From Beta vulgaris subsp. vulgaris (lineage: Eukaryota > Streptophyta > Magnoliopsida > Caryophyllales > Amaranthaceae), in NCBI RefSeq assembly GCF_026745355.1, contig NC_079209.1, positions 31,034,944 to 31,098,943 on the forward strand: DNA of 64,000 nt. Direction: 5' to 3'. Of the stretch, positions 23,811 through 36,231 are shown piece after piece. The notes below the pieces were generated by a model. That model had not been told where the DNA came from and did not search any database. It saw nothing but the letters and a program-made list of their open reading frames with translations. Both the position numbers and the translations under genes were made by a program. How positions within the stretch are numbered: the stretch's first letter is position 1; each line of letters opens with the position of its first letter.

Positions 23811-26800
23811 CCAATCGATACAATTTGACTTTAACACATACCAATACACAAATTTAACTATAGTTTTATTTAATTACTCCATCCGTCCTAGATTGATCAA
23901 TACACTTTGAACGGTTAATTGACTTCTTATTCTAGTGTTGATCATGAGTAGTTGGATATTTATTTATTATAGCTAGTGGATTATAGGCCTCGAGTTTTTG
24001 AAGGTTGAGTTTACCAAGATGTTTGTCTACTATTTTAGGAAGTGTATCAATAATTGTTTGACGAATAATATAAAATCGGAAGTGTATCATTAATATGGGA
24101 CCAGTGGAGTATCTATTGGCAAAAATTATCAAAAGTTGATATTTTACAAAAATATATGTTGAGTCAAATCCAACATCATCTTATATACTAAGTTACTAGC
24201 ATTAAAATTTATATATTAGTAAAAAGTAATGGCCAAAGTGACTTTCAAATACCTCACCTCGAAAAGGAGAATATCAAAGAGGACGAAAGAAGAATTATAT
24301 AGATGACATAAAGAGAAAGTTGATCTAAGAGAGATGGAGATCCAAAAACTCTTTACCAGCAAGGCAGCAACAACACTCAGATGCTCGCTGGTAATCTCTG
24401 CCAGATAGTAAGCCCACAGCTATCAAATATAATGAACGAACTACAACCTTAATTCGTGAATTAGGGTCTTTTCCAAATTGGAGATTTGATCTGTGGATGA
24501 AACGGAAGATACTTTATGCAACTAAGAGCCTTTTTGCTCAAAATGTATACATACGCTTAGGTAATACTTCCTTTGTTTCTCTTTTAAGTGACTAACTTCC
24601 GTTATTTGGAAATGTCACAATAAGTGACTGATTTCTCTAAATGCAGTTCCAAGTTCCATTATTTAATTATTTCACCTACTTATTTCATTCAATACTCAAA
24701 TTTGATTGGTTAAACAAGTAGTTCCAACTTTCTCTGTCTACCCTCCTTAGGTTTCCCCCCACTTTGTCCCTCAGTCACTTAAAAAAGTCATTTAAAAAGA
24801 AACGGGTGAAATTTGGTCATCTTTGAATTCAAATCAAATACCTCGAATGCATCTCTACAATACAATAAGGCATTGCTCCTTGCCCTTCTCCGCATGAGAC
24901 CGGAGACGCTTTTACCGTGTCTCGTGCTGTAGGTTGGTGCGTTTGTCCTTGATGTATTTTCCTCGGTGCTTGAATTCGCTCTTCGCTTAGGCGTGGTGTT
25001 CATTGCATGGAGAAATTTGCAACTAAGTGAGGTAATCTCACACACCTAAAGGAGAAAGGAGAATAGTTTGGTGATGTATGCCCGAAAGGAAGCGCGAGTG
25101 TTGCCTGATATTCCTATTGTGCCTCTCCTATTAGGAGGGTTTGTATCATATATCAAACCATATAAGAGAGTATACAGACCACAATGCAGCCCCTTAAAAC
25201 ATCAACCTTTAGTTCACTACTCAGCCTAATTCAAGGTGGAATGTCTGCAAACACCATACCTATGATATTTGGACTTGTGTATTAGCATCAGACCATGTAG
25301 AGGTTCAAGTATCACACTACAGTTATGAGGTACTTTTGGTAAATTGAAGAGTCTACCCTAGAGAAGTGGAAAAAGGTGCAAGAAAATGTGATGTCTGGGA
25401 TCAATTATGAGAAAAGGACTTGGGAAAGGATTCCCCCCATACACTAGCATTTCTTCCTCAGCCATTTTACCACCAAAAGTAAAAGGTAAGGAGATAAAAC
25501 ATTCTCATTATGAACACACCAACATATAGGAGAGAATGGAGACTATCATTTCTCCTCAAGTAATTTTTCAAAAACAAACTACTGATCACAAGCATAAAGA
25601 ATCTTCTTCAGAATAAATAGTAAGGGAGGAGATATCTACTGCAACTGAGAGCTTGAGCCTGTACTCATGTAGAAATCCACCTGCTAACCAATAAATCAGA
25701 TTCCGTTGATTTTAATACGCATACATCAAGTGGTGGAAACAAGACAAAGAGTTACCGGAGAAGCCACAGAATTTCCTGGAAACCATGGCTCGTTTATGCT
25801 ATCATACGAGGGTTAGCGACTTATTGGGAAGTGCAGCTTGAAGAGTACTCATGTCCAAAAACTACAATTATAACACAGACAAAACCAACTTAACCGCATA
25901 ATCAAGTAAGACCACCTAGCTTTTTCAACACCAACTGAGTCAATGACACCTAACCAATGACAAACCTCATCAGCTGCGAATGTGAATGAAATTAAGAAAA
26001 AAACTCTGTAATCTCTTAAGCATCTGAGGGAAAGGGCATATCTAAGTCCTATTTCCGCTAGGACGGAGAGCTAGATAGCATTTTGCCCTACCAATTCAGG
26101 ATAAGATCCTAATTATGTAATCACCCTTCTCAAAACAGTCTTCCCATTGTGTTAAACAGTTTAAAGAGGCTGATGTCTTATGTCTTAATTGGCTGGTTAT
26201 TATTTTCTTTTATCTAATTCATCTACATTTATTATGCATTTTTTTTTTCAGTTCCTCTTCTTCCCTGATTTCCCTCCCTCGCTGAATCTGTTCACCATAG
26301 CCACCAGGCCCACCACCACATCTCCTCGCAGCTCACCATGTTCAAAACTCTCATCAAATACCATATCAAAACCAATCCATTACACCATTAATACTCATCA
26401 TCTTCCTCCTCTTCGTTTTTCCCTCTCCCCTCTTCGTTGTCTCTCCTCCACCACCCATTACATATATATTATCACTCTTCCTCAACCCCACTTCCCAGTA
26501 GCTCTAATGCGAGCTCACAGACCGACATCTTTCTACTAATTGGCAAGTGGAATGGCAATGTGGTGGGCATTTATGTTGCTAGAGAGGGTAGAATTGGTGG
26601 CCTCACTTTCTCTCTCTATGCCTCGCTCTCTCTCCTCGCTGCACTGCCACCGGGAACCACCAACATCCACCACCATTAGCAGCCGACTGCAGCCCTCTCA
26701 GACTGCCGCTGCGCATCGACGCCTCACGCAAACTCTCTCTTCTCCCTCTCTGCCTCCCTTTCATCCTTTTTCCCTTCCCTCCCTCCTTGTGCAGGTGGTT

Positions 26801-27917
26801 GCAATAGGGCTGATTTTGTTCAGGTGGCTTGTTCGGGTCAGGTAGGGTGAGATGGTGGTGGTGGTCTAGCTGTGCGGTGGGCTTGCGGGGATGGTGTGGC
26901 GGATTGGGGTTCAAGTGGAGTGGAGGGAGGGAAGAAAGAGAGAGAGGGGTGGGAAAGGATTAACAAACTAGAAACTGGTTCCACAGGTCACTGGTCATCT
27001 TGATGTTTTGAAAAGGATACCTATAAAATAGGGATTATTCTATAATAAACAATCATTTGGATTAGAATGAGAAGGCCCCATAATTGGATATTCTGTGTTT
27101 TTCCCAACAAAAACTTACTTATTTGCTCTTCACACCAACTATATATTTTACCAAACTAGATTTCTTTTTATATACTTCCTCTGTATTTTTTTTATTGCAA
27201 CTCATAGCTACTCGTAGTAGGTAACCAAATCAATAACATGCAACTCAAATTCTAAATTCTTCAAAGACATGTGTACCTACCGAATTGTGTGCTTCCAATT
27301 CAGAATCAAATGGCACATCAAACGGATTAACAGAATTCGCCGAGCACTTGCTTCATCACTCTGCCAAAACAAAACTCATAAACTTAGAGGAAAGTGCAAG
27401 GGATTTCTGTCTAAAATTTGGGGAAAAAAGGACACAAAACCAACCATGAAAGGATGCATTGGTTCAACGAATGATGGTAATATTGGAAATGAGAATCCTT
27501 CGGTAGGTGCAATTTGCTGAAGCCCATCTATACTAGAATCCTGCAAATAAAATTCCAGACATGCTTTCAAGAGAAGAAATAATAGTCTATCCGTACCTTT
27601 TCTCTCAAACTTCATATAATCTATATATATATATATATATATATAATATATTATAATATATAATATAATATTATTTATATATATATTTATATATATATAT
27701 TTATATATATATATATATAGACGTAGGATACATTGAAAATTAACTTTAAGCTAAAAACTGAAAACCGATTTTTTTGCTCATTTTGTGTTTTTGCTCATTT
27801 TATGTTTTTGCTCATTTTAAGAAACTTCTACTCAATTTAGTAAATTTTCGCTCATTTTACGAAATTTTTGCTCATTTTATGTTCAATTTTCAACACAAGG
27901 AGTAGTTTTCACGTGAT

Positions 27918-27964
<47 letters not shown>

Positions 27965-30900
27965 GCAAGATCACATGAGAATGCTCCTTACATGAGAAAT
28001 GAGAATGAATCTCAATCACACGATTGGTTTAGAGTTACAACACTTATTCATTAGAGTTATATCCCTCTAAAAAATTTTGAATTCAAAAAAAAAATTTTTT
28101 TTTTTTGAATTTTTTTTTCAAAATATTTTATTTTTGGAGTTACATCACTTTTTCATTAGAGTTACATCACTTATTCATAAGAGTTATAGCGCGTAAAATT
28201 CATTCTCATTTCTCATGTAAGTATAAATTCTCATATTAATTTTACGCGCTATAACTCTTATGAATAAGTGATGAAATTCTAATGAAAAAGTGACGTAACT
28301 CCAAAAACAAAATATTTGGAAAAGAAAATTCAAAAAAAAAAACAATTTTTTTTTTGAATTCAAATTTTTTTAGAGGGATATAACTCTAATGAATAAGTGT
28401 TCTAACTCTAATCCAATCGTGTGGTTGAAATTCATTCTCATTTCTCATGTAAGGAACTTTCAGAAGGTTTCTAATTAGATTTCTAATCACAGTATTTCAT
28501 TTAAGTATCGTGTGTAATATTCTTCCTTGTACACGCATTTTTTTTCATTTCCATTCGAGCCAGAACCTAAGTTTTAATGAGGTTGAATCACTTTTCTTCT
28601 TGACTAACCCCTCCCTTCTATTTTTTGAGCATTGGATTTTTTTTCACATCAAAAAAGAGATACAAAATGCTAAAAACTGGAATGAAAAGCGTCCATAGTC
28701 TACTGGATAGGACGTAGGTCTACTAAATCTTTGGTATAGGTTCAAATCCTATTCGACGCAATTTATTAACATATTTTTTTTTAGATATCAATATAAAAAG
28801 GGTTTTTTTTAATACTAAAAAAATTTAAAAAGGATCCATTTCTTTATCCTTGTGAAAGGATAAAATATATATTGATTCATATTTGCAAAGATAATGTTCC
28901 TATTTTAATTTGATATTTCGATAAATGATTATTCGATTCTTTTTCCCTTTTCTTTTTAGATCAAAATTCCTTGATTCTTAGGCTTCGACGAAATCGGAAT
29001 AGCTCCTATACTACTACATTTCATTTGTATGAAATTCGAATGGATTCTACTATTTCTTGTTGATTCTTAAAAGGGGGCCATTTGTTTGGGTATTATATGG
29101 ACCTCTAAGCTAACCATAAAGTGAAAAGGATGAAAACCCAGCATTAAAATAAAAATCACCTGTGAAGTTTTCAAGCCAAAAAATAGATCAGTACTAGAGG
29201 ACGTATTGTCGAAAGAAACTTGTGAATTCAAGCCTTGCATGTCTATACTGTGGGGCTGTTGTACATTGGCTTCATCAAAGGCTTTCCACACCTGCCAAGC
29301 AGAGTATCAGATAAACATAATCAATTGAAAATTTCCTCTCTTTCGAACAGATAGAAAGTGGATCTATTGATAGATAGCGGCAGAACAACAGATTTACATC
29401 AGTTAGGAGGATGACGGATAAAAGGAAGTGGGAGAAGGTTTCGTAGCATATCCAAGTAACTAAATCAAGCACATCAAGTCTCATCAACCAAAGAATCATA
29501 TATACATGTAACATACTCAGGAAATAACCTGACTACTTGGCATGTTGGCAGGTTCATGAACAGTCTGCAGGCCCTTCAATGGATAGACACCAAAAACGGA
29601 GTGATTGAGTGGAGGAACTCTGGAATTCCGGCCCACTGCAACCCGGCATTTGAGGATGGAACATAATTTAAATTTGATAAAGTAATTCCACCTTCTGATC
29701 CAGCTTCGAGCCAACAGTATCCACGTATTAGTACCAGGATATCACCATGCTGAGGCGCATCAAATGTGGCCCACCCTCATTACTTGGTTCTGATGACTCG
29801 GGTAGCTTTTTGTGTAAATTAGGAACAGTAGGATTCTGAGATTCTGAGGAAGGAAACTCGAAGATGAGGAGCAGGATGTTTGGGGAAATTTTTAGACAAA
29901 GCTGAAGAATCTGCAGGAAATTGAAACAAATCCACTGATGCAACAGATTCAACTCTTGATGCTTGAAACAGATCAAAACTCAGAGCTGAATTCGGTGCCG
30001 GCATTCCTGATGCATTCTCAAAGAAATTCAATCCACCAACACTTTCAACAGGCAACTGTGAGGGAGATAGAATGGTAGAGACTTTATTTGAGTGTGGCAT
30101 TTGAATGATTGGGCTCCGGAAAAGCATCAAACGAACTACCAGAATCAATTGATGGAAGAGACGCAGAATTCTTCTCAAATGATCCATCACTCACTGAAGA
30201 CATAGTTCTCTGCAGGAAAACATTACTGTGGATTATAAACATAAAAACAGTACAGCTGCATCCAAAATTCTATATACAAGGCCTCAGCATACAAATAAAC
30301 ATAGCAAAGATATAATGAAACTTACTACACTGAATTTATATACTCCCTCGGTTTTTATTAGTTTACCCGCTTGTTTGGGCATAGAATGAGTCATAGAAGG
30401 AAAGAGAAAGTATAAATTTATTGCCATATTGTATTGGAATAATGTTGTGGGCTAAGAAAAGTAGAATGATAAGGTAAAGATAATAACAATTTGTGAAAAC
30501 ATTCCGAAAACAAATTAAAAAGAAGTGGGTAAACTAATCTGGGAAAATCCAAAAAGGAAAGTGGGTAAGCAAATAAGGGAAAATCCAAAAAGGAAAGTGG
30601 GTAACCGATAAACTAATAAAAATCAGAGGGAGTATCACATTTTGCATAATTCAGTATTCAAGCATGCCACCCTGGAGCATATCGTTACAAATTAAGCACT
30701 ATATAACTTAAACTGAGTCAGATATCCCGTCCAATCCCCTTCGCAACAATAAGATTATGTTTCCGAGGCATTTCTATTGTTCTTCACAATAGGGAGATAT
30801 TGTACCTTATTTTCTGCTATTAATGCGCACAAGATCACAATTGAGTGATTCAATGGGGCTTATTTCATACAAATCTTGAGGCCAATGGCCTCTGCTCTTG

Positions 30901-31979
30901 TTTCTGAACGTGGGTTAGTTTTTTATATCAGGCGTCTCAATAGTGATACATACATCATTGTAACTTAGTTGTCAGCAGTTTCTACATCTGAAACTCTCGA
31001 GAAGAATTTGCCGGAGGAAACTACAGCATCTAAATGCAATAATTTCATAAGAATCCATCTGGTTTTATTTCGTATTTTACACTCCTGTCCAGACTCACCA
31101 AACTGCACACACAGACTAAACCCTTCTAGAAACAAAAATATGTACTGTGAAAGAATGGAGCAGTTAGCTGATTAGCTCTACCTAGGACATCTTTGCAATT
31201 CACTGTAGTTACAATTTACTATTGACTTCTGAGTCGACTGTTTACACTCCCCTGAACAGCTTTAGAAATGGTCGACAAATCAACAAGTTTAGTAATCAGT
31301 CACCTTGGTCACCTGAGATTTCCTCCAACATTTCCATTTGCCTCCTTCACCTCCTTGTAATCACTTATATTGCAACAGTGATGACCTTTCCCACCAACTA
31401 CCCCACTCTCCCATTCTGATAACTGATGAACACATAAGTTTCTGAAACACAACTATTGCTCCCAGGTCACAATCATATTTCCTTATTTCACAGACCAGAA
31501 AAGAGAAATCAAGGAAAAGTAGTAGAGGATGGATTTGCAAGCTGATAATGTAGTGTGGGCCGTGGGTATTAACCTATGAAGGTTTATGCCAACAAACATT
31601 TTCTGCCACACTAGAATAGAGGGAGGAATGTCAGACCACAAGCATACCATACCAATACCATAAATGATAATCCTCAGTCCTATATATATATACACATAGG
31701 AATAGGATCACGTGAAAACCACTTCTTATGCTGAAAACTGCAACATAAAATCAGCAAAGCGTTTCTTAAAATGAGCAAAAAGATAAAATGAGCAAAAAGT
31801 TCTTAAAATGAGCAAGAGCAAAAATTTGTCAAATGAGCGAAAACATAAAATGAGCAAAAAAACATAAAATGGAAAGAAGTTTGTAAAATGAGCAAAAATT
31901 TCGTAAAATGAGCAAAACTTTCTTAAAATGAGCAAAAAGACCGGTTTTTAGTTGAAGGTTAGTTTTCAGTAGAGCCTTC

Positions 31980-32025
<46 letters not shown>

Positions 32026-35000
32026 GAAGGCTCTTGTGAGAACGCCTCCTTTATGTGAGAACACTAACTTATGCGGGACCACATCCTATGTTCTATAAAT
32101 TAAGTGATATATTCTGAAATATGTCTTCTTCTCAAAGACTCCATTATAGTTTCAAACTCAAATTCAACCTAGTTCTTCACAAGTATTACTAAATTCTTTA
32201 TTAAATTTTCTGAAATTCAATCTTTTTACCTCGCATTCATTAACTACGGATTTATTTCATCTCTCTCCCCTATAAGATTAATTTTCTCTCCTCAACAATA
32301 CCCATTTTTTTCTTCAAGTAGACTTAGCTGAAACTCCAAGTTCAACTTCAATCAAGTTTTTCACAAGTGCAACGAAAATGATATGAGATAGGGTGTATAT
32401 ATGTTCTACAAAATGGTGTACATGTTCTAAAATTTTATTGGAATTAATTTAGGATGGACTTGTAATCATGTATAACATAATTGAAATCATTTATAGCATG
32501 TTAAAAACAATTTAGAACATACTTGAAAAAACTTAGAACACACTTAAAATAATTTTAGAACATACTTGAAATAATTTAGAACATAAGCTTGAAAATTTAA
32601 AAACATGTATATATCAATATGTGTATATGTGTTGATTAGGTTCTTACATAAAAAGACGTGTTCATTCTAAAAATCATAGCATATGTTCTATAAATTATTG
32701 TTAAAAAAACATGTTGCATATGTTCTAAGAAGTGTTTGTTTTTATCCATATGAGCCACGAAGGAATACAAACAAGGGGAGGGGGGGATTCGAACCAGTGA
32801 CCTATCAGCACCTCAATCTTAACCACTAGGCCAAGACATCCTTGGTTCTTCTAAGAAGTGTTGAATATATTCTAAAAAAAATTATTAAGTATGTTCTAAA
32901 AAGTATTGCATATGTTCTAAAAAGTGTTTTGTATGTTCTAAACATAAATTTGTTCTCACATAAAATATATGTTCTCACATAAGTACTCATTCTCACTGCA
33001 TCCCGTAACAAAATAGATGTTATACTTTGACTTTTACGTTTGTCGATACAGTACTTTGACCATTGATAACATTAACTGTGTATTAGTAAAAATTATAAGA
33101 AGTTAATATCATGAATGTATAAATTGAAAAAATCCAACAATATATCATATAGTAATGGTCGATTTTATCTAAACTAAGAAATGCATGGTCAAATATAATA
33201 GGAGAATAGTGCAATTTTCAAATTGTGGCATCTTTTTTGTTACGGAGGAAGTACATAAGTACCTATAATGATGAACAAGAAAAAAAGATACAAATTCACA
33301 AAATCACATCCCTCTGCCAAACATAAGTACCTATAAGTACCTAATACCTAATATGAAATTCCAGCAGAGAGCCTAGGCTAATACTCCCATCTTCAAATAT
33401 CTCCTTCATGTCCTTCGCCAAACACATAGCCCGCCGCCCTCCTCAATTATGTCATACTAGCTCCCATGGAACCTATAGCTGTCTTCAGTATACAAGTGCA
33501 AAACCTACTCGATTTGCTGTTCCAGATTTATGATGCGCTCAGTGGCCGAGCTAGAAATTGTATTATTCCAGGGAGGGGAGCAAACGAAAGTTAACAAGAT
33601 GTTAACATAAGAGACATATATACTCTATGAGTCCTACACTATCTCTAAAGTTTGACATATATGCCAAACTTGACCACTAATTTCCCCATCAATCAGAGCA
33701 ATTTCAAGCAATAAATTATCTCATTGTGTTCTTTACCAAACACAAGTGTTTCTACACTGAGAAAGCCATATTTTCAGACAAAAATAGGTTAAAAGCACTA
33801 ATTCAAAACCATGTCAAATAGACAAAAAATGTTGTGCTTCATTTAGCTTTAGTAGGTTTAGGTCAAATATTGAATTTCTATTATTTTCCAAAAAAAAAAA
33901 TAGGAAAAATGATCCGAGTCCTTATTCAAGTACTAGAAAGATCCAACGGCAAAGCTCCAACTTTGCTCAAGAGCTTGCAAGGCCTAAGAGTACAGCCTCT
34001 GCATGCACAAATCTAGCATTGATCATTAAGTAGACCAGCATATTAGCCCCTCATCAACCCTCAAAAAGGGAACAATGTCCCTCCCATTCCATGTTTTGGC
34101 AGTATGACACCACCACCATCAAATTACGAAAGCATGACAAGCAAAGGTTACCAAAATCCCAGTCCTTTGACTTGCCTTATGGACATCACATCCCACGAAG
34201 GGAGTGTGAAAGACTTGACGCTTCCCTTCTGGCATGCATATGCTCAGCGTTACCTGGTTTGCAGGTCGGACCCACAAACTACTAAAGGTGTTGACGTGAC
34301 AACTCCCGAATTGCAGGGGAAAGTGTGACTAGTTTGCTCACGGAAGGAAACCTGTTGGGGTTTAGCTTTTCCAAGGAGTGGAGAAGGAGAAGGAAAAAAA
34401 AGCACTAATTAATTTTTCATCTCAAAAATTGGTCCTTGCGCTTCCTCTCTTTCTTGCTGAGACACTCCACTAGTCTACTATAAATTATTTTGTTTTCTTT
34501 TGTCTGTAACTCAGCAGATCTACCCACTTTTTTTAGGGAATTCGTGCCCCTTTTATCAGTATTGACAGGAGTATCTAACTATCATAGACAAATGACGAAT
34601 ATTACAGGCTACAACCCAACCCTGGCACTCTGTTCTTTATCTTTTTTGATGTATTCTAGATTTCTAAAATTCCTACTAATTTCCAAAAGTAACCGATAAG
34701 TAATTTACAACTTTACGCTTTCCCAGTTCCCTATACCGAGTACTAAACAGTTTCAAAAATTACAAAACCCTGTTACATCCCTGCTCCCATTTTTTAAGAC
34801 GTGATTTGAGCTCTCTCGCACCTATCATACCCAAATTCCACTAACAGTAGCATTCTGCATATCAGTTCCCAACCCCAAATGGAATCAAATACATTCGTCA
34901 TTTTGACGTAACATTCATATGCCCTCTCTACTACAAACACCTTGCTTGCCTGCATGTATGCCCTTAAGGATGAGGAGACCTTCTAAGAAGTCAACTTGGG

Positions 35001-36198
35001 CCGTCGATGAGTGTTGTGACACAACTTGTGACGTCGTCAAGGGGAAACTAACTTAAGTGCAAACAAGCCACAAAGTGAAACATCCTTGCAACAAATGCTT
35101 GCCAATGAATAAGTGACGGTCTAACTAACACTTGTCTTCTTGTTCCTATTGCTATCTAGCTTCTTAACTAGTCATGCTTAAGCGTGAGACTAACAAGATT
35201 GAACAAAATATTCCACAAACATGTATTACAATCCCTCCAATCAAGCAGAGATTCAATGACATATAATCGCATAACTGTTGGAAGTTTCAACCAGTTGAGT
35301 TGAAAGATAACCTGTGGTCGTGGTAATGGAATGTCTCTCTTTGCAAATGTTTCCGAATACGTGCGATTGAGGCCATCAACAATTTCCCTAGAGGAATCAG
35401 AGGTAGGACTTGAAAACCCATCATCGGTCTGAAGATTTGGTGACTGTGGTGCAGACTTGAATGGATCACCACCGCTTGACAAGGAGTAGTCTGAAACCCG
35501 TGAGCTCGATCCTTCATTTGCAAATCTGTCCTCATACAGATGCTCACTTAGACGACCAGGACTATACAAGAAGCTTGCAGCCTTCCTCTCAAATAGATTG
35601 TGATCTGAGCCAGGCTTTCTAGTAAGAGAACCCACTTGCTTTCTGTTTAATCGGTCTTCATACTGGAAATCATAAGGCGGACTTTGAGAGAAAGAGTGAT
35701 ATGAACTGGCTCTCCTGGTCTCATCTCCAACATTTCTTTGGATCTAACATATACAAATGAAGATTAGTGATACTTTACATATATAACTACATATTAAAAT
35801 AATAAAAAAACCGGAAAAAGAGAACAAGAAATTAATTTTCCACCAAACAAACTTCTAATTTAATACAAATAAAGAAACCACAAGAAAAATTCACCTGCAT
35901 GTCCCTAGGAGGCTTCTCAGAATTGTTTCCTCCAGCATATTTACGATCTATATAGACAGCCTTAATGAACTCTCGAACCTTGTCAACATTACTGCATAAA
36001 AGAAGATAAACAAACTGTAGAATCTTCCATACGATGATGTGTAACATTTAAAATTTTAAACACAGAATCTCTTTTACCTGCTGTTTGGCTGTCTCTGTCT
36101 GTCCAGATCCCAGTCCTTCAAATATATTTCCCTTGCTCGCTAAAAACAGTTACCTCTTTATAAGTGCACATATGCACAAAACAAACAAAAAAAGAGAT

Positions 36199-36231
<33 letters not shown>

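Noticed and set aside
23400..23857. Long Tyr/Ile/Val frames on both strands
   Set aside because: Translations of a TA/TATATG microsatellite.
24788..25045. 85-codon minus-strand frame rich in Arg/Ser
   Set aside because: It begins inside a Stowaway-like MITE and shows no known motif; too weak to call.
26189..26914. Overlapping frames of 80-116 codons on both strands
   Set aside because: C/T-rich simple sequence with Ser/Pro/Leu bias; no homology or splice context recognised.
27171..27250. A further Stowaway MITE starting tatacttcctctg
   Set aside because: Only one end was found; no inverted partner within a few hundred bases.
28689..28760. Functional tRNA gene
   Set aside because: Altered anticodon and weakened anticodon stem in a plastid-derived fragment.
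32755..32848. A tRNA gene on the minus strand
   Set aside because: Box A and box B are present but the cloverleaf is not complete, and flanking 14-bp duplications show it is a SINE.
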